In this document: positions 1-9,681 of the stretch, one piece after another | How positions within the stretch are numbered: the stretch's first letter is position 1 | How the letters are laid out: every line of letters starts with the position of its first letter | Origin: Methylosarcina fibrata AML-C10 | GTDB lineage: Bacteria > Pseudomonadota > Gammaproteobacteria > Methylococcales > Methylomonadaceae | Length of the DNA stretch: 64,000 bases | Reading direction: 5' to 3' | Assembly (NCBI RefSeq): GCF_000372865.1 | Contig: NZ_KB889965.1 | Coordinates: 1,261,902-1,325,901 of the forward strand | The notes under the pieces: model-generated | What the model was told of the DNA's origin: nothing | Database searches by the model: none | What the model saw: only the letters and a program-made list of their open reading frames with translations | Program-made: the position numbers and the translations under genes

Positions 1-200
1 CGTCATCATAAAAATCTTTGCCGCCTCTTTTATTCCTCCGACACTGGCCGAAGCAGCGGAGAGACAAGTTGGATGAGCATAAAAACCATTTAACTTGAAG
101 GTAGCAAGTAGCTCGAATAGAGCTTTGCGGAATCAAAAATCAAACGAGGCTCCGACTCTTCCGGATTCCACTGTGTTTCATCCGGGCTGTTTGTTATGAG

Positions 201-3200
201 TCATTGCGTTTTCAGGGATAAAAAGGAAATGATTTTCCCGGCGTCATCCCCTTCCCGTTTCGGATCGAGCGCAGGATCGAGTATGTAAACCCGTTCGTTT
301 TGCACGCCTCCCTGCTGCACCAGATACTTGGCGATGGCTTGCGCCCGTTCCGAGGCGAGATTTTTAAGCCGGTTCGGTTCCGGCTTGATGATCGCGGCCA
401 GCTTTTGTTTGGCGACCTCATAAAAATCGCCGGCTTTCGGATCTTTCAACCGGGGCGTTCCGAACAGCGAGCGGTCGGCCAGCAGCGGAAATTTTTCGAT
501 GAACAACTGCGCCAGCAGGCGTTTGTATTCTTCGTCGGAAAGCTCGACATACTCGGCCAGAATTTTCTTATCGCTTTTCTTGTTGATCTCGTCGGCTTTC
601 ATTTTTTTCAGCCGGTCGTATAGAGCAGATTCGCGCAGGGCCGGCCAGTCCTGTTCCTGATAAGCGGCGCCTTTGATGTCGATGCTCAGGATGGGGCGCT
701 CCTTCAGTGCGTCGGCGATGCCGTACAGCTTTTTGACCTGTGCCTGGTCGAGTTCCGCCTTGCCGGGGGCAAAACGGACGACGTCCAGATTTTCTTCGCT
801 GCCGACCAGCGAGGCGATGGCCTTGAATGGAGAGGTAACGATTTTGGTAATCGAATTCAGCAGGGCATCGGCGACGATCTTCCCGACGCTGAATTGGGGA
901 TCTTCCAGGCTGCCGGTAATCGGCACGTCCATTTTAATTTTCCCGTTCGAATCCTTCAGCAATCCCACGGCCAGTTCCAGCGGCACCGACACGGCATCGG
1001 GATTGTCCACCTTTTCGCCCAGTTCGAATTGATCGATCAAGATGTTGTTGGAAGCGGTCAGTTGCCCCTTGGCCACCTGATAGTGAAGCCCCAGGTTCAA
1101 TTTGCCTTTTTCGACCTTATAACCGGCGAATTGCACCATGTACGGCGAAATCAGCGGCATCGGCATGCCCATGAAATTCATTTCGACGTTGAATTCGCCC
1201 TGATAGGGACTGATCTCCCCACTGATGCTGACGGGCGCCAGGTCGTAGGCATTGCCTTTCAAAGATACCTTGATTTTGGATTTGGCCGCCGAAGAAATGC
1301 CCGAGGCGCCGCCGTTCAGGCTTTTGATCTGAGCGGCGAAAGGCAGGATCAGGGAAAGATCGGCAAAATCGGAGGCACCGTCGACCACCTGGATCCTGTC
1401 CAGTTTGAAGTTCGGCTGACCACGGCCACTTTGGGCGGATTTTGTGGATTTTGCGGATTTTTCCGGTTTTACCGGTTTACTCCCCTGCTCGGCCTTGTCT
1501 TTGTCCACCCTGAAGACATCGTTGACATTGACCGTCTTGTCTTTCTCAATGATGACGCGGGCGTAGGGTTGATTGATCAGCAACCGCTCGGCCGTATACC
1601 GGTTGGCCAGCACGTCGGCATCGATGTCCTCAAGAGTCAGTTTTTTCCATTTGACAAAATCCTTGTGCAGAATCTGGTCGCGGGTCAACAAGTCCGCAAT
1701 GACGGTAGTGCCTTTGAATTTCAAATCCAGCCGGTCTCCGTCTTGAACTCCGGCCGACAGTGTTCCGTCGGCGTTCCAGTTTCCGTCGATGAGATCGAGC
1801 CGCGCGTATTTCTCGACGTAGGGTTGCAATGCGTCCAACGCGATGTTTTGGACGTCGACGTTCAACCGAGTGGAGAAAGGTTCGGCTACGGCATCTCCGT
1901 CCAGCTTGATCGAACCGGTCTCGTTGATGCCGGCGCTGAATTCAAGAGTCAGAACGGTTCCCTTCCGATTGACATAGTTGTCCAGCTTGAAACGGATCGG
2001 CTTGACGTTCATGACAACCGGAGTTTTTTGCGAGCGGTCTTCGAAGGCCAGCGCGAAGTTGTTCACTTCGATCTTTTTGACGGCGATGTTCCAGGGAGGT
2101 ACTTTCGAGGGCGCGGACGAAGCCGCTTGAGAAGATTCCAAAGCGGCTTTCTCAGGCCCGGCTTCGGGCAAAAGCTGCTGGTAATTGATCCGGCCTTCGG
2201 CGTCCAGCCATGCCTTGATCTTGCCGTTTTCGGTCCTGATACCTTCAACGGAAAACTCCTGCTTGGCCAGATCCAGGCCGATGCCGCTCACCGCCAGCAA
2301 AGGAACCTCGACCAGGGGCTCGGTTTGGCCTGTCTCGGTCATTCGGGCTTGCTGAAGTTGAAACCGGTCTCCGGCCAAGGTAAAGTGGATTTGATTGCCT
2401 TGGTTTTCCGCCTGGTAGCGGGCTCCAAACTCGGCCGAAGGAATAGCGACGGCCGCTTTCCCCAGACCGTCCAACCGGATATCACTCAGATTCAGCAAGG
2501 TCTTGTCGGAAGCTACTCGCCATTGCTGACCGGAAAAGCCGACTTTGTAATCGGCTTCAAGCACGACTTTGGACAGATTGCCCCGGATCGGCTCCGCCCC
2601 TTTCATCGAAAGAGCCAAATCCTGTATTTCGAAACGGCTTTTGCCGATTTCAAGCTCGAGCCCTTTCTCCGAAGAAGTCATCCGGTAGTCCAGCTCCAGA
2701 GACTGATTGCCGCGCAGCTCAAACGCCAATGGTTCCTGTACGGCCAGCTCCTGAATGCGTTGCAGGCTGATCTTGTCCAGGCGAAGGTGTCCGGATGAAG
2801 AAAGCGCCTGCAGGCTGCCGACGCCCTGCCAATCCATTTGCCCGCTCGACTTCAATCCGGTCGACAGGTGCATCGAGAACGGTTCCGCCGCGTAAGTGGA
2901 TAACCCTTCTATTTCCAGATCGATCGGAACGACTTCTTCCTGCCGGGGCTTGCCGGAACGGGCGTCCTGCCATAGCAGATGGCCTTTTTCCAGGGATAAT
3001 TTTTCAATCGAAAGCGGAAAAGCCGTTTCGTCTTTTTGCTCGGGTTCGGGCTCGCTCGCAAGAAGATCGGCAAAATTGAATTGTCCGTTCTTGAGCCAAG
3101 CAATCCTGGCCCACGGCTTGACCAGAAGGATCCGGTCGAGAGCCAGCGCCCGGTCGGCAAGCGAATGGAAGGTATTCAGATCGGCATAAAATCGAGCGAA

Positions 3201-3449
3201 ACTGACAAAAGGCTCGCCGTTCGCTTCCTGAAGCGAGAACCCTTCCAGATTGAGTCTCAGCAGAAACGGATCGAACTCCACCTTCTCGATGGACGATTTT
3301 CTGCCGATTTCCTGCTCGATCACGTCGGGAAGTTTCGCCTTCAATACCGCCGGCAGGAAATAAAATCCCGCCAATCCGTAGAGCATCAGGATACCGACGA
3401 AGATACCCAAATCGTTGAATACTTTAATCAATACGTCTCGAGCCTGCAT
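201..3449 (-). CDS. DUF748 / AsmA-like envelope protein
   Basis: Very large protein (about 1082 residues) with one N-terminal membrane segment followed by long beta-rich AsmA/DUF748-type repeats. Such proteins sit in the inner membrane, reach into the periplasm and are linked to envelope lipid transport or outer-membrane biogenesis. The C-terminus carries an OmpA-like stretch (VRFAPGKAELD near residue 880, later SERAQAIAKYL), as is usual in this family. A Ser/Lys-rich low-complexity run lies near residue 660. I prefer the ATG at 3449 because an AGGG sits six bases before it; an in-frame ATG at 3482 would add 11 residues. It is separated from amtB by a terminator, so it is probably transcribed alone. 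The family assignment is fairly sure, the precise role unknown. Confidence 0.8.
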   Translation of the reverse strand: MQARDVLIKVFNDLGIFVGILMLYGLAGFYFLPAVLKAKLPDVIEQEIGRKSSIEKVEFDPFLLRLNLEGFSLQEANGEPFVSFARFYADLNTFHSLADRALALDRILLVKPWARIAWLKNGQFNFADLLASEPEPEQKDETAFPLSIEKLSLEKGHLLWQDARSGKPRQEEVVPIDLEIEGLSTYAAEPFSMHLSTGLKSSGQMDWQGVGSLQALSSSGHLRLDKISLQRIQELAVQEPLAFELRGNQSLELDYRMTSSEKGLELEIGKSRFEIQDLALSMKGAEPIRGNLSKVVLEADYKVGFSGQQWRVASDKTLLNLSDIRLDGLGKAAVAIPSAEFGARYQAENQGNQIHFTLAGDRFQLQQARMTETGQTEPLVEVPLLAVSGIGLDLAKQEFSVEGIRTENGKIKAWLDAEGRINYQQLLPEAGPEKAALESSQAASSAPSKVPPWNIAVKKIEVNNFALAFEDRSQKTPVVMNVKPIRFKLDNYVNRKGTVLTLEFSAGINETGSIKLDGDAVAEPFSTRLNVDVQNIALDALQPYVEKYARLDLIDGNWNADGTLSAGVQDGDRLDLKFKGTTVIADLLTRDQILHKDFVKWKKLTLEDIDADVLANRYTAERLLINQPYARVIIEKDKTVNVNDVFRVDKDKAEQGSKPVKPEKSAKSTKSAQSGRGQPNFKLDRIQVVDGASDFADLSLILPFAAQIKSLNGGASGISSAAKSKIKVSLKGNAYDLAPVSISGEISPYQGEFNVEMNFMGMPMPLISPYMVQFAGYKVEKGKLNLGLHYQVAKGQLTASNNILIDQFELGEKVDNPDAVSVPLELAVGLLKDSNGKIKMDVPITGSLEDPQFSVGKIVADALLNSITKIVTSPFKAIASLVGSEENLDVVRFAPGKAELDQAQVKKLYGIADALKERPILSIDIKGAAYQEQDWPALRESALYDRLKKMKADEINKKSDKKILAEYVELSDEEYKRLLAQLFIEKFPLLADRSLFGTPRLKDPKAGDFYEVAKQKLAAIIKPEPNRLKNLASERAQAIAKYLVQQGGVQNERVYILDPALDPKREGDDAGKIISFLSLKTQ

Positions 3450-3496
3450 AGCATTCCCTGGTTGCCTTAAGCGGTTTATCATAGCCGATCCGAAAC

Positions 3497-3526
3497 AAAA
3501 AAGGCGACTGTCCGGGCCGCCTTTTT
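3497..3526. terminator. Intrinsic terminator after amtB1
   Basis: A GGCG/CGCC stem (3503-3506 and 3518-3521) is extended by A-runs and T-runs on the two sides, so it can act in both directions. It lies between the end of amtB1 and the start of the DUF748 gene, both on the minus strand. Confidence 0.6.
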
Positions 3527-3543
3527 ATTCTGAGGAGAATCTA

Positions 3544-4839
3544 CTAAAGATTCAGATAGCCCGTTTCTTCGTGGAGAACCTGATCCAGACCCTGAAGTTC
3601 TTCATCGGAGGATACCCTGAGGCCGATAACCCGATCGATAAGCTTTAAGATCAGATAACTGAACAACGCGCTCCAACTCAGGGTGACGGCAATTGCGAGC
3701 GCCTGCACGCCCACTTGATGAAGAATGGTGACGCCTTCGGCCAGGCCGAGACCGCCCAAACCGGCCGAAGCGAATACGCCGGTCAGCAACGAACCGGTCA
3801 CTCCTCCGACTCCGTGCACCGGAAACACATCGAGAGAATCGTCGATGATCAGGGTGCGTTTGACGTACTGGGTGGCATAAAAACAAACCGCTCCGGCCGT
3901 AATGCCGATGACCAGGGCTCCGCCCGGACCCACAAAACCGGACGCAGGCGTAATGGTGCCGAGCCCCGCGACCATTCCGGTCACGATACCCAATACGCTG
4001 GGTTTGCCGAAACGCCGCCATTCGACGATCATCCAGGTGATCGCTCCGGCTGCGGCTCCGGTATGCGTCACCAGCAAGGCCATGCCGGCGCGCCCGTCGG
4101 CGGTCAAGGCGCTGCCCGCGTTGAAGCCGAACCAGCCCACCCACAGCATGCCGGCTCCGGTGACGACCATGGTCATGTTATGGGGCGGCATCGGCGTCGT
4201 CGGAAACCCCCTGCGGTTGCCGATCACCAGCGCGGCCACAAGCGATGCGATGCCGGCGTTCACGTGGATGACGATGCCTCCGGCAAAATCCAGCACGCCC
4301 AGCTTGGCCAGCCAGCCGCCTCCCCAGATCCAGTGGCATACGGGCAGATAGACCAGGATCAGCCACATACCGCTAAACCACAGCATCGCCGAAAATTTCA
4401 TCCGTTCCGCGAAACTGCCGACGATCAAAGCGGGCGTAATAATGGCGAAAGTCATTTGAAACATGAAATAAACCGTTTCGGGGATGTCGCCGGTCATGGA
4501 AGCCGTGCCGACTCCCGACAAAAAAAACTTGGAGGCGCCGCCTATCAGTTTTTGAAATTCTCCGCCGTCGGCGAAAATCAGACTGTACACGCCGGACAAC
4601 CAGAGGATCGAAACCACGCAGGTAATCGCAAAACATTGCATCAACACGGACAGAACGTTTTTGCTTCGGACCAGGCCGGCGTAAAACAAGGACAGGCCGG
4701 GCAACGTCATGAACAGGACCAGAGCGGTTGAAGTCAGAATCCACGCAGTATTGGCCTGATTCAAGTCCTGCGCGAAAGCCCCCTGCGGAAGCAGCAGCAA
4801 GCCGAGCAATAGTTTGGTTTTATTATTATAAAAAGACAT
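3544..4839 (-). CDS. amtB: Ammonium transporter AmtB (copy 1)
   Basis: Amt/Rh-family ammonium channel of the inner membrane, 431 residues. A cleavable signal peptide ending GAFAQD precedes about 11 membrane helices. The two pore histidines are visible in GGIVIHVNAG and VFPVHGVGGV, and the family motif GWFGFNAGSAL is intact. It starts 19 bp after glnK1, the usual glnK-amtB arrangement in which uridylylation-sensitive GlnK plugs the channel when nitrogen is plentiful. It lacks the long Pro/Ala-rich N-terminal linker of copy 2. The family call is secure; whether it moves ammonium or acts mainly as a sensor cannot be told. Confidence 0.95.
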   Translation of the reverse strand: MSFYNNKTKLLLGLLLLPQGAFAQDLNQANTAWILTSTALVLFMTLPGLSLFYAGLVRSKNVLSVLMQCFAITCVVSILWLSGVYSLIFADGGEFQKLIGGASKFFLSGVGTASMTGDIPETVYFMFQMTFAIITPALIVGSFAERMKFSAMLWFSGMWLILVYLPVCHWIWGGGWLAKLGVLDFAGGIVIHVNAGIASLVAALVIGNRRGFPTTPMPPHNMTMVVTGAGMLWVGWFGFNAGSALTADGRAGMALLVTHTGAAAGAITWMIVEWRRFGKPSVLGIVTGMVAGLGTITPASGFVGPGGALVIGITAGAVCFYATQYVKRTLIIDDSLDVFPVHGVGGVTGSLLTGVFASAGLGGLGLAEGVTILHQVGVQALAIAVTLSWSALFSYLILKLIDRVIGLRVSSDEELQGLDQVLHEETGYLNL

Positions 4840-4858
4840 TCTCTATGTACCTTAAGCG

Positions 4859-5206
<348 letters not shown>

Positions 5207-5310
5207 CTATCATAAGTGACGAAAAATGAATGGTTTTTGCAATCATACACAATCCCGGTCAATTTACAATTCCAAGGTCGACAGGACCCGTATAAATACG
5301 ATTGCGATTA

Positions 5311-5336
5311 AAAAAAAAGGGCGCTTGCAGCCCCCT
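5311..5336 (-). terminator. Possible terminator between amtB2 and glnK1
   Basis: A short imperfect GGGC/GCCC hairpin is followed on the minus strand by an uninterrupted run of nine T. It lies downstream of a second, stronger hairpin and would stop readthrough from amtB2 into glnK1. Confidence 0.4.
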
Positions 5337-5399
5337 CTATTCAAGATTATCCTGGTTTAATTCTATTTTGGCCTTTAAAACAATCCGGTTAAACACAAA

Positions 5400-5437
5400 C
5401 CGCCAACCCTGTACAATAAAACGGATAGGGTTGGCGG
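5400..5437 (-). terminator. Terminator hairpin after amtB2
   Basis: An 11-bp perfect inverted repeat (CCGCCAACCCT at 5400-5410 with its complement at 5427-5437) lies about 20 bp after the amtB2 stop. The minus-strand tail is T-rich but interrupted (TTTGTGTTT), so it may act as a terminator or as an RNA-stabilising stem. Confidence 0.55.
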
Positions 5438-5457
5438 CTTACGATCATGTCGGTTAT

Positions 5458-6870
5458 TTAGAGATGGTAGGCTGTTTCCCCGTGGCTGGAAACATCCAGA
5501 CCCACCCGTTCAAATTCCTCGCTGACCCTGAGACCGATCAGTAATTTGATTAAATAATAGGCGACAAAAGAGACTACTCCCGACCATACAATAGTGATGA
5601 TCACGCCTTCGGCCTGAATCAGCAGTTGGCCGGGGATGGAAAAATCGTCGCCGCCTGTTCCGCCCAAACCTGGAGCGGTAAATACACCGGTGAGCAACGC
5701 GCCCACGATTCCGCCCACGCCGTGTACGCCGAAAACGTCAAGCGAGTCATCGGCGCCGAGCATTTTCTTCAAACCGTTGACGCCCCACAGACACAGGAAA
5801 CCGCCCGCCAAACCCACCATAATGGCACCCATGGGGCCCACCGAGCCGCAGGCCGGGGTGATCGCCACCAGACCAGCCACAGCTCCCGAGGCCGCGCCCA
5901 ACATCGAGGCTTTGCCCTTGCTCAAGGCCTCGCCCATTGACCAAGCAAGGACCGCACCCGACGTGGCCAGTAATGTGTTGATAAAGGCCAGCGTGGCGCT
6001 GCCGGTTGATTCCAGGTTGGAACCGGCGTTGAAACCGAACCAGCCCACCCACAGCAGCGAGGCGCCGACCATGGTTAACGTTAAACTGTGCGGAGCCATG
6101 GATTCCTTACCGTAGCCGATGCGTTTGCCCACCATATACGCACCTACCAAACCCGCCACGGCCGCGTTGATGTGGACCACGGTGCCTCCGGCAAAATCAA
6201 GCGCGCCCTTATCCAGCAGATAACCGCCCGGACCCCAGACCATGTGAGCAATCGGCAAATAACTGAAAGTGAACCAGAGCACCGAAAACAACAGAACGGC
6301 GCTAAATTTGATACGCTCGGCGAACGATCCGATGATTAAAGCGCAGGTGATTCCGGCAAACGTGGACTGAAAGGCGATGAAGATAAATTCGGGAATTTTG
6401 ACATTGTCGGTGAAAGTATCGGCCAGCGAATCCGTCGTGACGCCCAAAAGAAACACTTTATCAAAATTGCCGATGATCAGCCCACTGCTTCCGAACGCCA
6501 GGCTGTAGCCGTAAATAGCCCACAATACGATGATCAGGGAGAACACCATCATCACCTGCATCAATACCGACAGCATATTCTTCGCACGCACCAGGCCGCC
6601 ATAAAACAAGCCCAGACCTGGCAATACCATCATAATGACCAGCACGGTGGAAATCATCATCCATGCGGTATCGCCTTTATCTACCGTGGGCGGGGTGGCG
6701 GTGGCGGCGGGGCCGGGAGTCACCGCGGCGGGAGAAATCTCCGCGACGACCGCTTGCACCGGATCGGCAAGGGTTTTAACTTCCACCGATGCCGATACGG
6801 TTTCGGCAACGGAAAATCCCACAAAACTCAGCAAGCCAAAAAAAATAAAAGTGGTTAAAACATGTTTCAT
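5458..6870 (-). CDS. amtB: Ammonium transporter AmtB (copy 2)
   Basis: Second Amt-family ammonium channel, 470 residues. A signal peptide is followed by an extra Ala/Pro/Thr-rich segment (residues about 25-65) that copy 1 lacks. The pore histidines lie in GGTVVHINAAV and VFGVHGVGGIV, and GWFGFNAGSNL is present. It is 22 bp downstream of glnK2 and shares that gene's sigma-54 promoter, so this pair is the one most clearly under nitrogen control here. Divergence from copy 1 is large enough to suggest an old duplication or separate origins, not a recent copy. Confidence 0.95.
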   Translation of the reverse strand: MKHVLTTFIFFGLLSFVGFSVAETVSASVEVKTLADPVQAVVAEISPAAVTPGPAATATPPTVDKGDTAWMMISTVLVIMMVLPGLGLFYGGLVRAKNMLSVLMQVMMVFSLIIVLWAIYGYSLAFGSSGLIIGNFDKVFLLGVTTDSLADTFTDNVKIPEFIFIAFQSTFAGITCALIIGSFAERIKFSAVLLFSVLWFTFSYLPIAHMVWGPGGYLLDKGALDFAGGTVVHINAAVAGLVGAYMVGKRIGYGKESMAPHSLTLTMVGASLLWVGWFGFNAGSNLESTGSATLAFINTLLATSGAVLAWSMGEALSKGKASMLGAASGAVAGLVAITPACGSVGPMGAIMVGLAGGFLCLWGVNGLKKMLGADDSLDVFGVHGVGGIVGALLTGVFTAPGLGGTGGDDFSIPGQLLIQAEGVIITIVWSGVVSFVAYYLIKLLIGLRVSEEFERVGLDVSSHGETAYHL

Positions 6871-6892
6871 AGTTCCGCCTTATAGTTAGTAT

Positions 6893-7279
<387 letters not shown>

Positions 7280-7284
7280 TTAAA

Positions 7285-7299
7285 GCACAGATTGTGCCA
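7285..7299 (-). promoter_or_regulatory. Sigma-54 promoter of glnK2-amtB2
   Basis: On the minus strand this reads TGGCACAATCTGTGC. It has a perfect -24 half (TGGCAC), a five-base spacer and GC at -12, which is correct sigma-54 geometry. It ends 54 bp before the glnK2 ATG. Confidence 0.75.
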
Positions 7300-7585
7300 A
7301 CACCAAGTTAAATCGACAGAACGCTGATGGGCTCCCAATCGATTCACAAAAGGCCGATATCCGGTACTTCAAAGCGCGGGGACAGCCTTGAGCCGGCTAC
7401 AGGATTTCTCGTTCCGATACTTTCCCATGGCGTTTCTGGCTAAACTCGGTTAATCGTTTACCCGATTAATCAAAGAGGAGGAGTCAATTTGGCAGAATGT
7501 GCTTTTTATAAATTTTATAAATGGTTCAAAACGACTCGGCGTGAAAGATTTATTTACCGGGAGCTATGAGGTCACGTTAATTCAA

Positions 7586-7632
7586 TGCTCTATTTTGGTG
7601 CATTTTGAAATATAACGAACTATTTTGGTGCA
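7586..7632. promoter_or_regulatory. Tandem NtrC-type binding sites
   Basis: Two copies of a CTATTTTGGTGCA core lie 30 bp apart (sites 7586-7602 and 7616-7632). The first, TGCTCTATTTTGGTGCA, differs by one base from the enteric NtrC site TGCACTATTTTGGTGCA; the second keeps one good half-site. The three-helical-turn spacing is typical of NtrC enhancers. The nearest matching promoter is glnK2, about 290 bp away. The rest of the 7232-7935 gap shows no gene. Confidence 0.6.
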
Positions 7633-7876
7633 TCTCTTAGAAATCTCGAATTGCCGCTTTGCCGTTTTTTATTTTCCGCTCGAGTGTTGTAAGAATTTAT
7701 AAAAAAATCAACTGACTGCGTACCTTGAGCAAGCAATCGGGGTGGGTGGGTCGGATTCCGGGGATGAGGATGGGCTTCGCTTACTCAACCCTACTTTCTA
7801 ATCACGAATCACGAATCGAACCGCTGAAGCTGTCGTCATTAACCGTAGGCTAACGAAAAACAGAGAAGAGCTCCAA

Positions 7877-7903
7877 AAAAATGCGCCCGAAGGCGCATTT
7901 TTA
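7877..7903 (-). terminator. Terminator of the porin gene
   Basis: Stem ATGCGCC (7881-7887) with GGCGCAT (7892-7898), a CGAA tetraloop and A/T runs on both sides. It lies about 35 bp after the porin stop codon on the minus strand. Confidence 0.75.
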
Positions 7904-7935
7904 GTGCAAAAAAGAGTCGCTCGTTCCGCAGGGAA

Positions 7936-9333
7936 TTAAAAGTTCACGGTCAGGTCGGTGGAGAACAGGAATTGATCCAGTTTGCCGGTGGTAGCACCGC
8001 CGTCGCCGAATGGACGGGCGCCGTCCGCCCAGTCATAGCGCACGTTCGGACGCAAATTGAGCCATTTCACAGGCTTCCAGGTCACGCCCGCGGTAACGGC
8101 ATAATAACTGGCCGCGGAACAGGTCGCGGTAAAATTGCCGGCCGCGGCGAAACTGTTGCCGGCGCCGTCCGTCGCAGCAGCCACGCGTCCCGGCGAGCAT
8201 ACTCGGAAACCGTTCTGGTCGCGGAACCATTCGCCTCGAACGCCGGCCGTCACCGTATCGCTGACGTCATAATACAAATGCGTGTTGATGCCGTACCATT
8301 CGGTATCTTTTGGCGTGCCCAGCAGAATGCCGTTGGCGAAGCCGTGATCGTGCTGTAACACAAGGTGGGTTTTCTCATTGAGATCCTGCTTCAGCACCAC
8401 GCTGTACAGCGCCCAGGGCTCGCTGCTCTGCTCGGAGGTGCCGCCGTAAGTGCCGCTGACGTTCAACGACGTGCCGGTGTCGGTGTTGGTCCAGGTAGCG
8501 CCGGCGATACCTGCCCAGTTGCCGAGATGCTTATCCCAGCCGCCGTCCCAGCCGCCCGTAGAGCTGCCGGTCACGACGCCGCCGATAACGGACCAGTGAT
8601 CGTCCACGGCATAGCTTCCCAGCACGCCGGTATGGGTGAACGGTTCGCCGTACTGCATGGTATAAGCGTGGGTATAAAAGAAGTTGTCCGGAGCCGGAAC
8701 CGTTTCATATCCGATCGGCGTATAGAAATGGCCGGCCTTCACGTTCAGACCGTTGCCGATCGGGATATAGGTTTCCAGATAGGCCTGCGGCATGGCCAGG
8801 TCGTAAAAACGGTTGTCGTTGCTGTTGAGCAGATTGAGATCCCAGTGATTTCGATTCAGCGGCACGCCCGAATTGACGTCGAACGCCGGCACGCCGTAAG
8901 CCTGGGTAAAAATCGCATCGGTGCCGAACATGATGTCGAAACGTCCGCCGATATCGAAGTTGTCCCCTTCGGTCGCAACCGCGCGCTGAATGAATAAATT
9001 CAACTGATTCAATTGAAACTCGCCCGAGCGGTCGCCAAAAGTGACGGGACCGTTGAAATTGTTTTCCGGACTGACCGAATTATAGGTAATGCCGGCATTG
9101 GCCCAGCCGCCGACCGTTAAACCCCATTTTTTCATAAACGCACTGCCGTTCGGATCGCCCACGGCCTCCAGCAGACGTTCCGCCTCGGTAAACGAGGCCG
9201 CCTGCGTCGCATGCTCTGCCGAATCCGCCTCGGTCAGCTCCGCCGCCTGGGTCGCGCTCGTTGCCGAAATCATCATGATGCCTAAAGCCAATGGCTTTAG
9301 AGGGAATCGATCGGCGCTTGAATGATTTTCCAT
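7936..9333 (-). CDS. Outer-membrane beta-barrel porin (BBP2-like)
   Basis: 465-residue protein with a signal peptide, a short TEADSAEHATQAA-type linker and a long barrel rich in alternating aromatic strands, ending in the C-terminal Phe typical of BAM-assembled barrels (LTVNF). It resembles the BBP2/DUF1597 family of putative porins; the substrate is unknown. The ATG at 9333 is chosen because a GGGG lies nine bases upstream and because a sigma-54 promoter at 9392-9406 would fall inside the gene if the upstream ATG at 9444 were used. It is divergent from glnA and apparently shares its NtrC enhancer, which suggests a channel for a nitrogen compound or one made under nitrogen limitation. That last point is inference. 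Confidence 0.8.
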   Translation of the reverse strand: MENHSSADRFPLKPLALGIMMISATSATQAAELTEADSAEHATQAASFTEAERLLEAVGDPNGSAFMKKWGLTVGGWANAGITYNSVSPENNFNGPVTFGDRSGEFQLNQLNLFIQRAVATEGDNFDIGGRFDIMFGTDAIFTQAYGVPAFDVNSGVPLNRNHWDLNLLNSNDNRFYDLAMPQAYLETYIPIGNGLNVKAGHFYTPIGYETVPAPDNFFYTHAYTMQYGEPFTHTGVLGSYAVDDHWSVIGGVVTGSSTGGWDGGWDKHLGNWAGIAGATWTNTDTGTSLNVSGTYGGTSEQSSEPWALYSVVLKQDLNEKTHLVLQHDHGFANGILLGTPKDTEWYGINTHLYYDVSDTVTAGVRGEWFRDQNGFRVCSPGRVAAATDGAGNSFAAAGNFTATCSAASYYAVTAGVTWKPVKWLNLRPNVRYDWADGARPFGDGGATTGKLDQFLFSTDLTVNF

Positions 9334-9391
9334 AATTAATAACCCCATTGATCTTATTGTAAAAGTGAATACCACTGACAACACGAAATTA

Positions 9392-9406
9392 GCAATATAC
9401 ATGCCA
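9392..9406 (-). promoter_or_regulatory. Sigma-54 promoter of the porin gene
   Basis: On the minus strand this reads TGGCATGTATATTGC, with -24 TGGCA, -12 TTGC and exact spacing. It lies about 60 bp upstream of the preferred porin start at 9333. Confidence 0.75.
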
Positions 9407-9491
9407 GTTGTTTTTCCGCCATTACATTTGCAATTGTGCAACACAATTCAAGGCTTAACCGGGCGCTTCTTTTTCAGACCCCATCGCTATT

Positions 9492-9539
9492 CGCACCGAT
9501 ATGGTGCAAACTTCGTCTTAACCGCACCATAAAAAAGCA
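9492..9539. promoter_or_regulatory. NtrC-type enhancer shared by porin and glnA
   Basis: The site at 9492-9508 reads CGCACCGATATGGTGCA, a perfect GCACC-N5-GGTGC dyad close to the enteric glnA sites. A second, half-conserved site (GCACC at 9524) follows 31 bp later. The pair sits about 80-125 bp from the -24 element of glnA and about 85-130 bp from that of the porin, so it can serve both divergent promoters. Confidence 0.7.
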
Positions 9540-9618
9540 TGCGCCTTGACGCCTGTAATTTTCATAAGAGATTGAATTATATCGAGTATTTTTTTTGTAG
9601 CTCATTCAGCAAGAAAAG

Positions 9619-9633
9619 TGGTATCGTAATTGC
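9619..9633 (+). promoter_or_regulatory. Sigma-54 promoter of glnA
   Basis: TGGTATCGTAATTGC followed by a T-run has GG at -24 and TTGC at -12 with correct spacing. It lies about 50 bp before the glnA ATG and about 80 bp after the NtrC sites. Confidence 0.75.
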
Positions 9634-9681
9634 TTTTCTAAATAATAAATTGACACCAACCGACCCCAGGAGAAAAATTAA

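Noticed and set aside
1-9. Possible minus-strand gene start (ATGATG) running off the left edge
   Set aside because: Only three codons are in the window and the purine-rich stretch upstream is too far for a normal ribosome site.
894-2798. Long open frame on the plus strand (634 codons) inside the DUF748 gene
   Set aside because: It is antisense to a well-formed AsmA-like protein, has no recognisable domain and follows from codon bias of the opposite strand.
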